Below are positions 26,459 to 35,075 of a stretch of DNA of 47,937 nt, piece after piece (within the stretch, counting starts at the first letter, position 1; each line of letters opens with the position of its first letter). The position numbers were made by a program, and so were the translations under genes. Source of the DNA: Nitrospira sp. (GTDB lineage Bacteria; Nitrospirota; Nitrospiria; Nitrospirales; Nitrospiraceae); NCBI GenBank assembly GCA_018242685.1, contig JAFEBM010000044.1, forward strand, positions 1 to 47,937. The letters run 5' to 3'. The notes beneath the pieces were generated by a model. It saw only the letters and a program-made list of their open reading frames with translations. It had not been told where the DNA came from and made no database searches.

Positions 26459-27934
26459 TCACCCTATTTTCGTGGTTGATCGTCTAACCACATTGGTTTT
26501 CCCTAAAAGATCCTGCACGACCTGCTCGCTTGCCACAGCTCCGTCGCGGATGCAATCGGGGATGCCGACTCCGCGATAACCGGCCCCGGTAAGAACAAGT
26601 CCGGGATAGCGGCTCACTGCCGCCTCCAGTTGTGCCAATCGGTCCAGATGGCCGAGCATATACTGCGGCATCGCCTTCCACCATCGATTCACTTCGGTAT
26701 AATTTGGTTCCACGCTGATGCCGCATACAGCCGCGAGTTCTTCCCTGACTCTTGTCGTCAGCGCATCGTCATCCAGCTGAAGAATGTCTTCCCGCCCTAC
26801 TCCACCGACATAACAGCGCACCAACAGCTGATCCGCCGGAGCGCGATACGGCCACTTCAGCGAAGTCCACGTTGCGGCAATGACATGACGCTGCTCCGTT
26901 CGCGGCACGATAAATCCAAACCCTTCGATGGCACTCGTCAAAGTTCGTGGAAACGTCATCGCAATGGTGGCAGTCGAAGCATAAGGAATCATATCCAGCA
27001 AACCACCGGCGATCGGCGTCAATGGGCGCAAGAGTTCCGCTGAAACATAGGCAGGTGTGGCAAGGACCACGCTTTCCGCAGAATGAGCCGATCCATCCTC
27101 AAGGATGAGATCGTACATCCAGCGTCCGAGCTCATGCGACCTTACCCTCAGAGCCTCGACACGAGCCCCCACACGCAGCTCGACCCCCTGCTGCGTCAAC
27201 CGACTCGTCAGGGCAGTCACCAATTCGCTGAGACCATTCTTCAAGCTGACAAACATCGTCCGTCTTGGTTGGACAGTCGAAGCCAGCGAGACGGCTTTCT
27301 TGGCGGCCATCATGCCACGAACGATGCTGCCATGCTGTTGCTCCAGTTCAAAAAAGCGCGGGAACGTGGCTCGCAGGCTCATGTGCTCGGCATCTCCCGC
27401 GTAAATTCCGGCCATCAGCGGTTCCAAAACTCGCTCAAACGCTTGCGCCCCAAACCGACGGCGAAGAAAGGCGGCTAACGATTCATCGCCTGTTGAGGGG
27501 CCTGGTGGAACAGCGATCTCCAGTCCCATACGCGCCAACCCTGTCCAGGTGAGCAGGCCGCTCCGAAAGAAAGACCCCAGTTGGTTCGGAACAAAAGAGA
27601 GCAGTCCTTCGGGTAAGTCATGCAGCCGTCCACCATAGAACACCGAGGCCTTCTTACCCATCTCATTCGTATTGATGAGTTGATCGGCAAGGCCAAGCTT
27701 CACGCAGAGATCGAGACCCGCCTGTTTTTGGGAAAGGAAAGAGTCCGGTCCGGCTTCAGTCACCATCTCGCCGACCCGGTGCGTGACGATCTTTCCTCCC
27801 CAGGACGATTCGGATTCGAGGATGGTGCAGCGGATGGGAAGGCCTGCTTGAGTCGCCTTCTCATGCAACGAAAATGCGGTCGCCAGGCCGGAAATGCCGC
27901 CGCCTACAATCACGACTGTGCGTGGTCGAGTCAC
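26459..27934 (-). CDS. hemG: Protoporphyrinogen oxidase (HemY type)
   Basis: 491-aa FAD enzyme oxidising protoporphyrinogen IX to protoporphyrin IX with O2. The N-terminus has the dinucleotide-binding VVIVGGGISGLATAF, then CTILESESSWGGKI and TEAGPDSFLSQK. The C-terminus has LVLTGAGYRGVGIPDCIRDG, the conserved FAD-binding end. It starts with GTG at 27934, overlapping the hemH stop by 4 bp (GTGA), and is the last gene of hemE-hemH-hemG. HemY-type enzymes need oxygen, so this pathway step is aerobic. Some HemY relatives act on coproporphyrinogen; the ferrochelatase context here fits the protoporphyrin route. Confidence 0.93.
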   Translation of the reverse strand: MTRPRTVVIVGGGISGLATAFSLHEKATQAGLPIRCTILESESSWGGKIVTHRVGEMVTEAGPDSFLSQKQAGLDLCVKLGLADQLINTNEMGKKASVFYGGRLHDLPEGLLSFVPNQLGSFFRSGLLTWTGLARMGLEIAVPPGPSTGDESLAAFLRRRFGAQAFERVLEPLMAGIYAGDAEHMSLRATFPRFFELEQQHGSIVRGMMAAKKAVSLASTVQPRRTMFVSLKNGLSELVTALTSRLTQQGVELRVGARVEALRVRSHELGRWMYDLILEDGSAHSAESVVLATPAYVSAELLRPLTPIAGGLLDMIPYASTATIAMTFPRTLTSAIEGFGFIVPRTEQRHVIAATWTSLKWPYRAPADQLLVRCYVGGVGREDILQLDDDALTTRVREELAAVCGISVEPNYTEVNRWWKAMPQYMLGHLDRLAQLEAAVSRYPGLVLTGAGYRGVGIPDCIRDGAVASEQVVQDLLGKTNVVRRSTTKIG

Positions 27935-28899
27935 GGCTGGATGCAGAAAGAGGATTCGTGTGTCGTCAAGACGTCGCGTAACGTCTCGATGAGTGCGGGC
28001 GAGTCATTCAGCATGGCGATACGCTCAAGGTGTAGCCCCTTGTCGGTCGCCGACTGCTTCAATTCAATATCGATATCAAAGAGGGTTTCCACGTGGTCGC
28101 AAATGAACCCGATGGGCGCCACCAACACATACCGGTGGCCCGCCATCCGAATAGTTTCCAACATCGATTCCACGGTGGGTCCCAGCCACGGTTCGCTTGA
28201 TCGCCCCTGACTTTGATAGGCAAAGTAGGTCGGTTGATTACCTAAAAACTGTGTCACCGCTTCGACCGTACCCTTCACTTCGTCCGGATAGGGATCCTTC
28301 ATGGTGACGATCCGGTCCGGCAGACTATGCGCAGTAAACAACACGGGCACGGATGCCCGCACATCGACAGGAAAGGCGAACAGTCCCTTCCGAATGTTGT
28401 CGACGATCGCAGCAATCAGCCAAGGATGTCGGTTCCAACTACCGACATAGGTCACGTCGGTCCGATCCGCAAACTCGGCACGCGCCTCTTCGACTTTCCT
28501 CCGATAGGCTCCGGTACTCAAGGAGGACTGTTGCGGGGCCATACAGACCCCGATGATCTGTTCCGGCGATTCTTTCAGCAGATCGGCATAGGTTTCTTTG
28601 ATGAAGGGATGCCAATGCCGCAAACCGACATATACCTTGTAGCGACTGTTATCCTCTGCGTTCAGTCGCCGCTCGAGTTTTTTCGCGACCTCCTGCGTAA
28701 TCGAGACAGCCGGTGATTTCCCGCCGGTGACACGGTATCGTTCACGAATCTCCTCCACGAGCGCCGGAGATGTCGGTCGGCCCCCTCGAACGTCATGCAA
28801 AAACGGCTCGACGTTCTCCAGACAATCGGGCCCACCCATGGCCATCAGCATGACGGCAGTATGGCGACGTTGAGATGCGGACATGTCATTCACCGTCAT
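27931..28899 (-). CDS. hemH: Ferrochelatase
   Basis: 322 aa, cytosolic or membrane-associated, inserts Fe2+ into protoporphyrin IX. It has AVMLMAMGGPDCLENVEPFL at the N-terminus, the active-site histidine H191 in LFTAHSLPDRIV, and the conserved E271 in CDHVETLFDIDIE. YVGSWNRHPW is also present. The start is the ATG at 28899; an in-frame ATG at 28884 is an alternative. It is 66 bp after hemE and overlaps hemG by 4 bp, so coupling with hemG is tight. Confidence 0.94.
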   Translation of the reverse strand: MTVNDMSASQRRHTAVMLMAMGGPDCLENVEPFLHDVRGGRPTSPALVEEIRERYRVTGGKSPAVSITQEVAKKLERRLNAEDNSRYKVYVGLRHWHPFIKETYADLLKESPEQIIGVCMAPQQSSLSTGAYRRKVEEARAEFADRTDVTYVGSWNRHPWLIAAIVDNIRKGLFAFPVDVRASVPVLFTAHSLPDRIVTMKDPYPDEVKGTVEAVTQFLGNQPTYFAYQSQGRSSEPWLGPTVESMLETIRMAGHRYVLVAPIGFICDHVETLFDIDIELKQSATDKGLHLERIAMLNDSPALIETLRDVLTTHESSFCIQP

Positions 28900-28965
28900 T
28901 GGTCACGTGAAGAACGAAACCTTACGCTACGCTAAATGAACACTCACCAGTGACGACCGACTCCC

Positions 28966-29991
28966 CTACCGCTGGCTGAGCTTGTGCACCATGTCGATCG
29001 TCGCGGCCACGTGTTCGACCGGCGTCGTAGGTAGGATGCCGTGACCGAGGTTGAAGATGTGCCCGGGACGCCCCCCGGCTCGTCGCAGGATATCTTCCAC
29101 ACGGCGCTCGATTTCATGAAGCGGCGCAAATAGCACGAGCGGATCCAGATTGCCCTGCACCGCGCGATCATGTCCGATCATGGTCCAGGCCTCGTCCAGG
29201 TGAACCCGCCAGTCGACGCCGATGACATCGCCGCCTGCCTCACGCATCTGCCGCAGAATGGCCGTGGTGCCGGTGCCGAAATGAATCATCGGCACACCCT
29301 CCCGCTTGAGCCCATCAAAGATCCGCTGGACGTGCGGTAGAACATATTCGGCATAGTCGCCAGCCGAAAGACAGCCGACCCAACTATCAAAGAGCTGAAT
29401 CGCCTGAGCTCCCGCCTTGATCTGCCGTCGGAGATACCCGGTGAGCACGTGCGTAAACTTGTCCATGAGGCGATGCCATGCAGTGGGATCGCCATACATC
29501 ATCTGCTTGGTGTGCAGATAGTTGCGGGACCCTCCGCCTTCAATGGCGTAGCTCGCAAGCGTGAATGGCGCACCGGCAAACCCGATCAACGGGACTCGCC
29601 CGTCAAGGGCGCGTCGTGCTTGGCGGATGGCCTCGGCCACGTACTCCAGTTCATCGCCGTCAATCATATTAAGTCGATCCACCGCCGCTCGGTCACGAAC
29701 CGGGTTGTGAATGACGGGTCCTTCTCCCGCCGCAAACTCGAGACTGATCCCCATCGGTTCCAACGGCAACAGGATGTCGGCAAAAATAATGGCGGCATCC
29801 AACGAAAATCGGTCGATCGGCTGGAGAGTCACTTGAGCTGCAAGCTCAGGTGTCTTGCACATGTCGAGGATCGAATGTTTCGCACGCAACGTCCGATACT
29901 CGGACATGTAGCGTCCGGCCTGACGCATAAACCACACGGGCGTACAATCGACTGGTTCGCGGCGACAGGCTTTGAGAAATCGGTCGTTCAT
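28966..29991 (-). CDS. hemE: Uroporphyrinogen decarboxylase
   Basis: 341 aa. It decarboxylates the four acetate side chains of uroporphyrinogen III to give coproporphyrinogen III. The signature CTPVWFMRQAGRYMSEYR is at the N-terminus, GFAGAPFTLASYAIEGGGS in the middle, and DSWVGCLSAGDYAEYVLP and FNLGHGILPTTPVEHV near the end. Full length for the family. It is the first gene of the hem cluster. A TATACA-like -10 lies on the minus strand about 70 nt upstream, with a weak -35. It is divergent from the desaturase. Confidence 0.97.
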   Translation of the reverse strand: MNDRFLKACRREPVDCTPVWFMRQAGRYMSEYRTLRAKHSILDMCKTPELAAQVTLQPIDRFSLDAAIIFADILLPLEPMGISLEFAAGEGPVIHNPVRDRAAVDRLNMIDGDELEYVAEAIRQARRALDGRVPLIGFAGAPFTLASYAIEGGGSRNYLHTKQMMYGDPTAWHRLMDKFTHVLTGYLRRQIKAGAQAIQLFDSWVGCLSAGDYAEYVLPHVQRIFDGLKREGVPMIHFGTGTTAILRQMREAGGDVIGVDWRVHLDEAWTMIGHDRAVQGNLDPLVLFAPLHEIERRVEDILRRAGGRPGHIFNLGHGILPTTPVEHVAATIDMVHKLSQR

Positions 29992-30134
29992 AGTGGCGGC
30001 ATTTTAGAGAGGCGTAGGCAAAGCTGTCAAACCCGGTCAACAGCATTTCATCCCCCTCAGCAGACAAGGAATGTATAGACACAGGGCGCCATTCCAGTAC
30101 AATCGGGGCTACGGGGGCCACGAAAAAACTCTGG

Positions 30135-30163
30135 TTTCACTTTCCTGACATTCTCTGTATAAT
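30135..30163 (+). promoter_or_regulatory. Candidate promoter for the desaturase
   Basis: Perfect -10 TATAAT at 30158-30163 with a weak -35 (TTTCAC, 30135-30140) at 17-nt spacing. Transcription would begin near 30170, about 100 nt before the ATG at 30270. Confidence 0.45.
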
Positions 30164-30184
30164 GGTGACCTAACCTATCCTGCA

Positions 30185-30203
30185 CGATTAATCAGCTTAA
30201 TCG
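30185..30203. promoter_or_regulatory. Palindromic operator candidate in the desaturase leader
   Basis: CGATTAA-TCAGC-TTAATCG, perfect 7-bp arms around a 5-nt centre. It sits about 15 nt after the predicted transcription start. This is a natural place for a repressor of membrane-lipid genes, but the regulator is not in the window. Confidence 0.4.
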
Positions 30204-30269
30204 GGACCACGGCTCCCTGTCTCCCACCACAGTGACGTTGCCGATCCCTCGACCCTGGAGGAGAATTGT

Positions 30270-31325
30270 ATGTCCGACGTGCAAACGATCAGCCCGAATA
30301 AAGTTCAGGACTTTTGGTATTCATTTCTTCGCTGGTTTGACTCCTGGGCAGGCCTTGAACACACAAAAGTAGAAGGGCCACCCAAGGTAGATTGGGTTCG
30401 TAGTGTTCCGTTCATTGTGCTGCATTTGATGTGTTTGGGAGTATTGTGGGTAGGATGGAGCTGGACCGCCGTCGCCATCGCCGTCGCCTTCTATTACATC
30501 CGCATGTTTGCGATCACCGGATGGTACCACCGCTACTTCTCCCATCGCACGTTCAAGACCTCGCGCACCGTCCAGTTTCTCTTTGCACTCTTAGGCGGCA
30601 CTTGTACACAACGTGGTCCCTTGTGGTGGGCCGGCCATCATCGTCATCACCACATCGCATCCGACACGCCGGACGATGTACATTCGCCTCGTCAGGGAGG
30701 GTTTCTTTGGTCGCACATGGGCTGGATCATGTCGCAGACCCATTATGCTCCGCGCCTCAAAGGGATTGCCGATTTCGCGAAGTTTCCGGAGCTGCGATTT
30801 CTCGACCGATTTGATGTCCTTGTTCCCACTATGACCGGCTTCGGAATGTTCGAATTCGGCAAACTATTGGAAGCCTACGCGCCCGAACTCGGCACCAACG
30901 GCCCCCAGATGCTGATTTGGGGGTTTTTCATCTCGACCGTGGCGCTGTTTCATGGAACCTGCACCATTAATTCCTTGTCCCATGTCTATGGCTCACAGCG
31001 GTACGAGACCGGTGACGACAGCCGAAACAACTTTTTCCTGGCCCTGATTACCATGGGAGAAGGCTGGCACAATAACCATCACTACTATCCTGCCGCGACA
31101 AGACAAGGCTTCTATTGGTGGGAAATCGATATGACCTATTACTGCCTGAAGGGACTTGAGTGGATGGGGTTGGTATGGGATATCCGTGGTGTCCCAGGGT
31201 ATGTGCGTGAGGGAAAAACCAAGCAGGATTCAGACCGCAGTGTGCTCAAAAAGAAGATTGACGCAGCTGTAAAAGCAGCGGAACTGTCGGCCCCTCAACC
31301 CGAACTGAACTTGACAGCTCCTTAA
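30270..31325 (+). CDS. Fatty acid desaturase (acyl-CoA delta-9 type)
   Basis: 351-aa membrane di-iron enzyme. All three histidine boxes are present: HRYFSH (87-92), HRHHH with spacing HxxHH (124-128), and HNNHH (267-271). NSLSHVYGSQRYETGDDSRN precedes the third box, as in delta-9 (OLE1/DesC-like) acyl-CoA desaturases. Hydrophobic segments around 45-80, 100-115 and 215-235 would anchor it. It introduces a cis double bond using O2 and an electron donor such as ferredoxin or cytochrome b5. GGAGGAG lies about 6-12 nt before the ATG. It overlaps the convergent gene on the other strand by 4 bp. Confidence 0.93.
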   Translation: MSDVQTISPNKVQDFWYSFLRWFDSWAGLEHTKVEGPPKVDWVRSVPFIVLHLMCLGVLWVGWSWTAVAIAVAFYYIRMFAITGWYHRYFSHRTFKTSRTVQFLFALLGGTCTQRGPLWWAGHHRHHHIASDTPDDVHSPRQGGFLWSHMGWIMSQTHYAPRLKGIADFAKFPELRFLDRFDVLVPTMTGFGMFEFGKLLEAYAPELGTNGPQMLIWGFFISTVALFHGTCTINSLSHVYGSQRYETGDDSRNNFFLALITMGEGWHNNHHYYPAATRQGFYWWEIDMTYYCLKGLEWMGLVWDIRGVPGYVREGKTKQDSDRSVLKKKIDAAVKAAELSAPQPELNLTAP

Positions 31326-31792
31326 ATCCAGTCGCTCTCGTCTTCGGACCTTGGTCGGTCGATTATCCGATCGGCCAGGGTCTCCCGAATGCGTCGGCTT
31401 TCCCTATCGATCGCCTTCCGCTCCTCATCGGACAACACCCAGGCATCCCCAGGACTCAATTCGAAACGGTAGTGATCCTTTCTGAACGTGAACCACTCGA
31501 CGTAAGGGTGCGGCTCCAGATTGGGGTGCGGGTCCAGCGAAATCAAATTTACGGTTCCGAGCTGTGGATTTGCCATGTCGCCGATGACTTGTCCGGCCAT
31601 ATCGTCATCCTCAAACCGGCTGTTGCGGAATCGAATCACCTCTCCTGCGATATCCGGCTTGAAATTGCCGCGTAAATAAAAATCCACAGGCCCGATCACG
31701 GCAAAGACAACCTGGCCCACAACCGTGCCATCGACGCGGTTATCAAAAAAACCTTCGTGAACCCACCGCCCATTACCGAATTTCTGCGCCAT
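31322..31792 (-). CDS. Conserved-looking hypothetical protein
   Basis: 156 aa, soluble, no signal peptide. The first half reads like a beta-rich domain (VVGQVVFAVIGPVDFYLRGN, then FKPDIAGEVIRFRN), the second half is acidic and helical with a charged, Arg/Asp-rich tail. I do not recognise a named family. AAGGAGG lies at good spacing before the ATG at 31792, a strong translation signal. It follows the EamA gene by 24 bp on the same strand. Confidence 0.7.
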   Translation of the reverse strand: MAQKFGNGRWVHEGFFDNRVDGTVVGQVVFAVIGPVDFYLRGNFKPDIAGEVIRFRNSRFEDDDMAGQVIGDMANPQLGTVNLISLDPHPNLEPHPYVEWFTFRKDHYRFELSPGDAWVLSDEERKAIDRESRRIRETLADRIIDRPRSEDESDWI

Positions 31793-31816
31793 ATAATTCC
31801 TCCTTCATGAAAATGG

Positions 31817-32641
31817 TTAGGCGCCGAACGCCCCGATCACCACTGCCAATAGGATCAGCGCGCTCCCAATCCATCCTTGCACATCCAACGTCTCCCCAAG
31901 AAAGTACCAGGACAACCAGGCCGCGTAGACAGGTTCCGACGCAAACAATAACGCCACCTGCTGAGCAGGCACCAGTCGCTGCGCCCATATCTGGACGGCA
32001 AACGCCAACGTAGCCAGAACACCCGTGACGCCAAGGCCGGTCAGTAAGACGGCCGTCGGCGAAAAGACGCTCTGTGTCGTCTCTTCCCACCATGGAGCCG
32101 GAAGGAACAGCACCGTCATCGCCATCATCTGCCATACAAATAGTGACGGAGCATCGACCTGTCTGGTGAACCGTTCAAGACAGATGATATGCCCGGCAAA
32201 TGCAAGGGCGCACCCCAGCGTCATGAGATCTCCCAGATTCATGGAGCTGTCCGGCTTGACCAACAGCCAGAGTCCGACCACCGCAATCGCGGTCGCCGAC
32301 ACCACCCGGCGGTCGATCCGCATGAGAATCATCGGCACAAAGATCACGTACAACGCCGTCAGAAAAGCTGAATTGGAGGCAGTCGTATGACGGAGCCCGA
32401 CCGTTTGCAGCAGGTACCCGATAAAGAGGAAGGCGGTCGTGAGCGCGCTCGCTCCCAATACGGCACGATCACGGTGCAGTTGACGGCGGCACATCACAAA
32501 CCACAGCAGCACCAACAGAGTGCCTAGGAGGAATCGGAGCAATAAGAAAGAGAGCGGAGGGATCTGCTCAAGCGCCGCTTTGGTAGCGGGAAAGGTGGCA
32601 CCCCAAATGACAGTCGTCAGGAGGAGTGCGAGTCGTGGCAT
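31817..32641 (-). CDS. EamA-family (DMT) transporter
   Basis: 274 aa with about ten membrane segments arranged as two EamA repeats. The start LALLLTTVIWGATFPATKAA is the family hallmark, as are LSFLLLRFLLGTLLVLLWF and, in the second repeat, LFASEPVYAAWLSWYFLGE. It sits in the inner membrane and exports or imports small metabolites of unknown identity. It belongs to a same-strand run with the genes at 32917, 33191 and 31792. Confidence 0.9.
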   Translation of the reverse strand: MPRLALLLTTVIWGATFPATKAALEQIPPLSFLLLRFLLGTLLVLLWFVMCRRQLHRDRAVLGASALTTAFLFIGYLLQTVGLRHTTASNSAFLTALYVIFVPMILMRIDRRVVSATAIAVVGLWLLVKPDSSMNLGDLMTLGCALAFAGHIICLERFTRQVDAPSLFVWQMMAMTVLFLPAPWWEETTQSVFSPTAVLLTGLGVTGVLATLAFAVQIWAQRLVPAQQVALLFASEPVYAAWLSWYFLGETLDVQGWIGSALILLAVVIGAFGA

Positions 32642-32713
32642 GGGGAAAAAGTACTGGGTGCTGAGCGTTGAGTTCTGAGTGAACCAAACCTAAAGCCTCA
32701 ACACTTCCTACTT

Positions 32714-32917
32714 CTAGGGTTTACACAGAGGACACCGCCGCTGGTCATTGGTTCCGGCCTGCTCCATGGCACGGAGCGCCCGTTCCTTGTCCGGATAGTC
32801 AAACCACCCTCCCTCCCAGAAATCACTAGAGGTCGCGGTGGACGGAACCTCTGAACACCGATCCCGGTGGAGGGTCACACGGTCAATCCCGCGCGCAATG
32901 TGAATCCAGTAAATCAT
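32714..32917 (-). CDS. Small hypothetical protein with C-terminal CxxC
   Basis: 67 aa. It has one cysteine in the first half (HRDRCSEVP) and CPLCKP at the very end, with a central aromatic FWEGGWFDYPDKERALRAME. The Cys layout could be a small zinc or redox site. No family name is known to me. It lies on the same strand between the EamA gene and a 58-aa gene. Coding status is plausible but not proven. Confidence 0.5.
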   Translation of the reverse strand: MIYWIHIARGIDRVTLHRDRCSEVPSTATSSDFWEGGWFDYPDKERALRAMEQAGTNDQRRCPLCKP

Positions 32918-33014
32918 GGCAGATCGATCAGGGGTGAACGGATCGGTCGTAACGGGGCTATGGGAAACGCTTGTAGGTCACCCGCTTCCCTTCACTTGTT
33001 ACCCCTTTACCGAT

Positions 33015-33191
33015 TCATGGGAGGAGTTGCCACTCATCCTTTTCAATAAAGACCTTCACGCCGGTCCCTAACTTCTTGACGTCGTCCTTTTCGAAGAGCT
33101 TCATGTAGCGCTCGATCCGATTGTCGTCATCGATTCGTTCTTCCTGCATCATGCCGTTATTGCCTTTGTACCGTCGAATCAACACTGGCAT
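33015..33191 (-). CDS. Small hypothetical protein (58 aa)
   Basis: Short gene read directly from the minus strand: MPVLIRRYKGNNGMM at the start and KVFIEKDEWQLLP at the end, with a charged middle (EERIDDDNRIERYMKLFEK). GGAGGG lies 6-11 nt before the ATG, a strong ribosome site. It is basic-acidic, soluble and unrecognised. It heads a likely minus-strand operon that runs to 31322 and is divergent from the FmdB-type gene. Confidence 0.6.
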   Translation of the reverse strand: MPVLIRRYKGNNGMMQEERIDDDNRIERYMKLFEKDDVKKLGTGVKVFIEKDEWQLLP

Positions 33192-33342
33192 CGAAACCCT
33201 CCTATGAAGCTGGTAGTTTAGTCGCGTCTATTGCTAGAATAAACGTATCGTTGCAAGCCGGTCAAGATCGCTTGGGAGAGGTCGCCTTGTCAAGTCCTAA
33301 ACCGATATCTCTGCAATAGAGACACAGAAAGGATCCAATTCC

Positions 33343-33657
33343 ATGCCCCTCTACGAGTACCGTTGTGAACAGTGCGAGAAACAATTCGAAGCTAACCAGT
33401 CCGTATATGCCAGGGTCGAAGACACGGAATGTCCATTTTGCCGGGCCCGCCAGGCAACTCGACTCATGTCTTCGTTTTCGTCCAATATCGTCGGTGATCG
33501 TAAGCCCGGCTTTTCTGAGCTGAAAGCCAAGGCCATGACCGAGGAACGGATGCAGCGCTTCGCAAAGTTGCCCCCGCTGAATCCCAGACCCATCATGCCG
33601 CCGCCAAACGGCATATCCGAATCAGACCCTCTGTCAACAGAAGGATCGACCTCTTGA
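33343..33657 (+). CDS. FmdB-family zinc-ribbon protein
   Basis: 104 aa. The N-terminus MPLYEYRCEQCEKQFE and the second pair CPFC give the CxxC...CxxC zinc ribbon of FmdB proteins (named from formamidase regulation; role unclear). The second half is Pro-rich and probably disordered. AAAGGA precedes the ATG. It is upstream of the PBP, IPT and HMA-like genes on the same strand, with gaps of 49, 22 and 72 bp across the set, so it may be in that operon. Confidence 0.88.
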   Translation: MPLYEYRCEQCEKQFEANQSVYARVEDTECPFCRARQATRLMSSFSSNIVGDRKPGFSELKAKAMTEERMQRFAKLPPLNPRPIMPPPNGISESDPLSTEGSTS

Positions 33658-33706
33658 ACACCCAATCTCGACACGGTCGTCACCTCCTGTGGGAACAGGC
33701 CACTCG

Positions 33707-34528
33707 ATGACCGTGGGACAGTTCGTAACCGGGCTGCTCGTCGGAGTGGCTCTCTGTGTGTCACACATCGACACCTTCGCTCAAGCAGCCGGAAACCTGA
33801 TCATCGTCGGCAATGGGCCGGAGCAAACGATCATCGAGGCCTTGGCCCGAGCCTTTGAAAAAGCCAATCCCCGTGCCTATGTCGACATCCTGTGGGACGA
33901 GGATTCCAACCCATCGCAATTGGTCAAGACCGGTCAGGCCCAAATTGCCGTCACTGGGGCCGAAGATCCGGCTTTAGCGGCGACTCAGATCGGTTGGGAT
34001 GGAATCGGCATTTTGGTCCATTTATCAAACTTCACCAAAGAGGTGACGAAGCAGCAAGTCGCCGACATTTTTTCGGGGAAGATCAAGGATTGGTCGGAAC
34101 TGGGCGGACCGGAGACCAAGATTCTTCTGATCGATCGGCCGCGTAACCAGAACGTTCGGGAAGCCTTCGAAACCCAACTGGGGATAGCGGACAAAATTCC
34201 TGATTCCGCCAAAATGATCGGCGCCGATGAAGTCGTCGTGAAGACCGTCGTCGGCACCCTGCCGCCTCTCTCCGCAGCTGCCTATATTTCATTGAGTACC
34301 GGCCTCTCCGTCGTTTCAGGCGGCGTCGCCGTCCGCTTGTTGCCGGTGGATAAGGTTGAACCGGAAGTGCCGACCGTGAAGGACGGGCGCTACAGCCTTC
34401 GTCGCCCTCTGTTGCTGCTTTCGAAAAAAGAATCGAACACTCTGGTTGATGCGTTTGAAAAATTTGCGCTCTCTCATCCAGGACAAACGATTATCGGAGA
34501 AATCTATATTCCGATGCCGAACAAGTAG
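33707..34528 (+). CDS. Exported phosphate-binding-like (PstS-type PBP) protein
   Basis: 273 aa. Signal peptide 1-28 (MTVGQFVTGLLVGVALCVS, ending FAQA), then a periplasmic-binding fold: LIIVGNGPEQTIIEALARAF, AQIAVTGAEDPA, and VTKQQVADIFSGKIKDWSEL, the typical PstS-like hinge segment. NQNVREAF and SVVSGGVAVR follow. There are no permease genes nearby, so it may be a sensor or a scavenger rather than an importer subunit. The ATG at 33707 is chosen; a GTG at 33689 is in frame but would precede the signal peptide. Confidence 0.8.
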   Translation: MTVGQFVTGLLVGVALCVSHIDTFAQAAGNLIIVGNGPEQTIIEALARAFEKANPRAYVDILWDEDSNPSQLVKTGQAQIAVTGAEDPALAATQIGWDGIGILVHLSNFTKEVTKQQVADIFSGKIKDWSELGGPETKILLIDRPRNQNVREAFETQLGIADKIPDSAKMIGADEVVVKTVVGTLPPLSAAAYISLSTGLSVVSGGVAVRLLPVDKVEPEVPTVKDGRYSLRRPLLLLSKKESNTLVDAFEKFALSHPGQTIIGEIYIPMPNK

Positions 34529-34550
34529 TTCTCCATCGAAGGAGGTCCCG

Positions 34551-35003
34551 ATGTCTCTCCAATTTCTGTCACCCGTCCTCATGGTCTCATTGTTTGGACT
34601 CACCTGCTTTCCCTTACACTCGATTGCTGAAGAGGGAGTGATCGTCGACGGAGCGGGCTACACACTCCACGATGCAGAATCGATCAAGGGCCACGACGAA
34701 CAGCACCTGTCGAAAGACCCCGTCTGCGATAGCAGCAGAAAACCAAAGATCTTGAGCGTGGAGCCGGATGAAGCTAAGCCGGGACACACGATCACCATCA
34801 AGGGAGAGCATTTCGGAACGAGGGACTGTTTCCGCGGCGTGGCATTCAGTGCGGCGGGCCACACCCAGATCGACTACAAGTTCGTGAACGACACGACCAT
34901 CGAAGCGACAGTTCCTGATGTCCGGCCCGGCATGTCATTCATTGATGTCGTCGCCGGCGGCGGCACTGCCCGCTCAAAGGCTTTTTTGGTGCAGGCTCAG
35001 TAA
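34551..35003 (+). CDS. Exported IPT/TIG-domain protein
   Basis: 150 aa. Signal peptide 1-26, then an IPT/TIG immunoglobulin-like domain from about 65 to 148: KILSVEPDEAKPGHTITIKG, EHFGTRDCFRGVAFS, TTIEATVPDVRPGMSFIDVV and GGGTARSKAF. GGAGG lies at 34541-34545 before the ATG, which decides the start. The region between is His/Asp-rich (HDAESIKGHDEQH). It is probably a periplasmic or surface binding module and follows the PBP gene by 22 bp. Confidence 0.8.
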   Translation: MSLQFLSPVLMVSLFGLTCFPLHSIAEEGVIVDGAGYTLHDAESIKGHDEQHLSKDPVCDSSRKPKILSVEPDEAKPGHTITIKGEHFGTRDCFRGVAFSAAGHTQIDYKFVNDTTIEATVPDVRPGMSFIDVVAGGGTARSKAFLVQAQ

Positions 35004-35075
35004 CGATCGACAATGTGATCCTGTATCATGTATTTTAGGAAGGCAGATCCATGTTCTTGTCTGGGAGTTCATCTC

